Shown one piece after another: positions 5,026-6,326 of a stretch of 6,326 nt of DNA. Both the position numbers and the translations under genes were made by a program. Source of the stretch: Clostridia bacterium. Lineage in GTDB: Bacteria; Bacillota; Clostridia; Christensenellales; Aristaeellaceae. Numbering within the stretch: the stretch's first letter is position 1; every line of letters begins with the position of its first letter. A model generated the notes under the pieces. That model searched no databases. It was given only the letters and a program-made list of their open reading frames with translations, and was not told the origin of the DNA. The DNA is taken from NCBI GenBank assembly GCA_017458865.1, contig JAFSZW010000396.1, positions 1 through 6,326 on the forward strand. Reading direction: 5' to 3'.

Positions 5026-6326
5026 TCAGTCCTTTGTAATTGTCAGCGTCATGCTCATCGAATTGGCTTCTGTATAGATGTCATCGAGCTCGGTAAAGCT
5101 GTATCCGGACGGCACCTTGATGATATCCACATGGTAAGCGTACGGCTGGCCTTCAAAGACGATGACACCGTTCTTGTCCGACTTGAGGAAATTGCACTCT
5201 GTGGCAGTGCAGAAACCGACAGCCACCTTTGGAACCGGGTCGCCGTTCTGGTCAAGCACGGTAACTGTATAGGTCGCCTTTTCATCTGTCTCAGGCGTTG
5301 AGCTGAGTGCCGGCGCAACAGCCGCAGTGATTGTTTCGCCGCTCAGTGCAGACTCAATGGTTGCAAGGTATGCCTCAACATTTTCGCCGGCAATCGGGTA
5401 GCCAAGTACCTTTCCCTCACCGTCCACGAAATACGTCATAGGCGTGCAGTTCCAGGGCAGCGCAGCCTCAATGCTCTTTGACCAGACCAGTGTGGTAAAT
5501 CCATATGCGGAGGCAATCTCCTTTGCCGTCGCAATCAGATCATCATCATTGGCATCAGCACAATAAGTGACAACGCCTACGCCCTTATCCGCGTATTCCC
5601 TGAGGATATTATCAAGTTCCGGCATTTCCTCAATACACGGGCCACACCAGGTGCGCCAGATATTAACCAGGGTCACCTTGTTTTTTCCAAACAGCTCTGC
5701 CGAGGAAACCGCATTTCCGTCCACATCAGCTGTCTCAAATGAAATGGTCGAACCTATAGCCGGGGGCGTAAAATACACTTCCCGTTTCTTGAGTGTGAAG
5801 CGTTCCGGATGCTCGGCAACATCCTTTGATACCGCTTTCAATTCATCCACCATTTCCTGGGGCCATGCTTTCATATATTCTGAGATAATCGGATACTCAT
5901 AATCAAAGATGCACAGCCAGTACGTATAATCCGAGAAGCTTCCAAGTTCAATCTTGGTACTGTACGGATCCACGCCCAGAGTTTGTGTGATTGCCTCGTC
6001 CAGTGTGATTCCATCCCGGATACCATACACCTCGAAAATCTCCAGATTTCGCTTATTATACTCATCTATTATGGCCAACTGCTCAGCAGTAGCCTCTTCG
6101 TCTTTTGCATTAAGCTCATTCAAGAAAGCAAGATAAGCCTCTGATTCCTCATTGGTTCTTGCTCTGTAGAGCATATAACCAAACAGAATACCGGTGTCAT
6201 ACCCCAGTACTTCGCCCCTGTCCATTGGGGAATCAACGATTTGTCCAATCGTCGTCTGCCAGGCATCCGGCACCTCATACGTACAACCCGATTCCGGGAA
6301 GTCAAGGACATGCTCTGACGCAGCAA
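5026..6326 (-). CDS. TlpA/redoxin-family thiol-disulfide protein with C-terminal beta-sandwich-like domain (5' end cut)
   Basis: A probable extracytoplasmic thiol-disulfide oxidoreductase. The frame is open to the window edge, so the N-terminus, where a signal peptide or lipobox would lie, is missing; 432 residues are visible, and a GTG at 6273 is internal rather than the start. Residues 1-180 are a poorly recognised, acidic, mostly helical-looking region. A TlpA-like thioredoxin fold follows at about 190-328: VNIWRTWCGPC carries the CGPC active site (Cys227, Cys230), and CTPMTYFVD holds the expected cis-proline (Pro295). Extra cysteines occur at 255 and 293. After a short linker, residues 350-432 resemble a prealbumin or carboxypeptidase-regulatory-like sandwich (VTVLDQNGDPVPKVAVGFC, then DKNGVIVFEG), with a cysteine pair at 371 and 377. 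Related Firmicutes redoxin proteins share this tail, from memory. A terminator follows, so it is probably unrelated to the importer. The partner substrate is unknown. Confidence 0.88.
   Translation of the reverse strand, partial: AASEHVLDFPESGCTYEVPDAWQTTIGQIVDSPMDRGEVLGYDTGILFGYMLYRARTNEESEAYLAFLNELNAKDEEATAEQLAIIDEYNKRNLEIFEVYGIRDGITLDEAITQTLGVDPYSTKIELGSFSDYTYWLCIFDYEYPIISEYMKAWPQEMVDELKAVSKDVAEHPERFTLKKREVYFTPPAIGSTISFETADVDGNAVSSAELFGKNKVTLVNIWRTWCGPCIEEMPELDNILREYADKGVGVVTYCADANDDDLIATAKEIASAYGFTTLVWSKSIEAALPWNCTPMTYFVDGEGKVLGYPIAGENVEAYLATIESALSGETITAAVAPALSSTPETDEKATYTVTVLDQNGDPVPKVAVGFCTATECNFLKSDKNGVIVFEGQPYAYHVDIIKVPSGYSFTELDDIYTEANSMSMTLTITKD

Noticed and set aside
4867..5301. Plus-strand open frame (144 residues) spanning the redoxin terminator
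   Set aside because: It reads across an intrinsic terminator and into the antisense of the redoxin C-terminal domain, with no convincing ribosome binding site or domain.
6271..6273. GTG at 6273 as the start of the redoxin gene
   Set aside because: The frame continues upstream to the window edge without a stop. This GTG would give no signal peptide and has no good ribosome binding site, so the gene is simply truncated by the window.
1..6326. CRISPR arrays, tRNA or rRNA genes, insertion sequences, phage attachment sites
   Set aside because: No regularly spaced repeats, cloverleaf structures, transposase-like frames or terminal inverted repeats were seen. Apart from intercistronic gaps, the window is filled by five ordinary minus-strand genes.

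Overview
The window holds part of a Gram-positive, Firmicutes-type chromosome, most likely a gut-type clostridium or relative. The evidence is a lipoprotein solute-binding protein with a lipobox, strong AGGAGG-type ribosome binding sites, sigma-A-like promoter hexamers, intrinsic terminators, and an LplA/LplB/LplC-type ABC importer next to a YesM-type sensor kinase. Base composition is balanced, with GC near half by eye. All five genes lie on the minus strand, so the biological order runs from high to low coordinates.

From the right edge: (1) 6326-5026 is the C-terminal 432 residues of an extracytoplasmic TlpA/redoxin-like thiol-disulfide protein with a WCGPC active site and an extra beta-sandwich-like C-terminal domain; its N-terminus lies outside the window. 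It ends at a clear intrinsic terminator (5010-4979). (2) The 285-base gap 5025-4741 contains that terminator, a weak CcpA-like (cre) match, a well-formed promoter (TTGTCA-N17-CATAAT, 4828-4800) and an inverted repeat in the leader. (3) 4740-3106 is a 544-residue lipoprotein solute-binding protein. (4) A 12-bp hairpin (3087-3061) separates it from (5) the LplB-like permease (2969-2064), which is closely followed by (6) the LplC/YtcP-like permease (2052-1168). (7) After a 92-base gap with a second candidate promoter overlapping an inverted repeat, a YesM-type sensor histidine kinase starts at a TTG codon (1075) and runs off the left edge before its catalytic domain.

Genes 3 to 6 form a carbohydrate-type importer: the lipoprotein captures ligand outside the membrane and hands it to the heterodimeric permease. 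No ATPase gene is present here, which fits importers of this class that borrow a shared MsmX-type ATPase. The sensor kinase probably detects the same or a related sugar and signals to an AraC-type response regulator, expected just beyond the left edge. The substrate cannot be read from the sequence. The redoxin gene appears to be a separate transcription unit.

I do not see a clearly undescribed system. The most interesting items are the regulatory structures (intercistronic hairpin, leader inverted repeat, promoter/inverted-repeat overlap before the kinase) and the domain architecture and extra cysteines of the redoxin protein.
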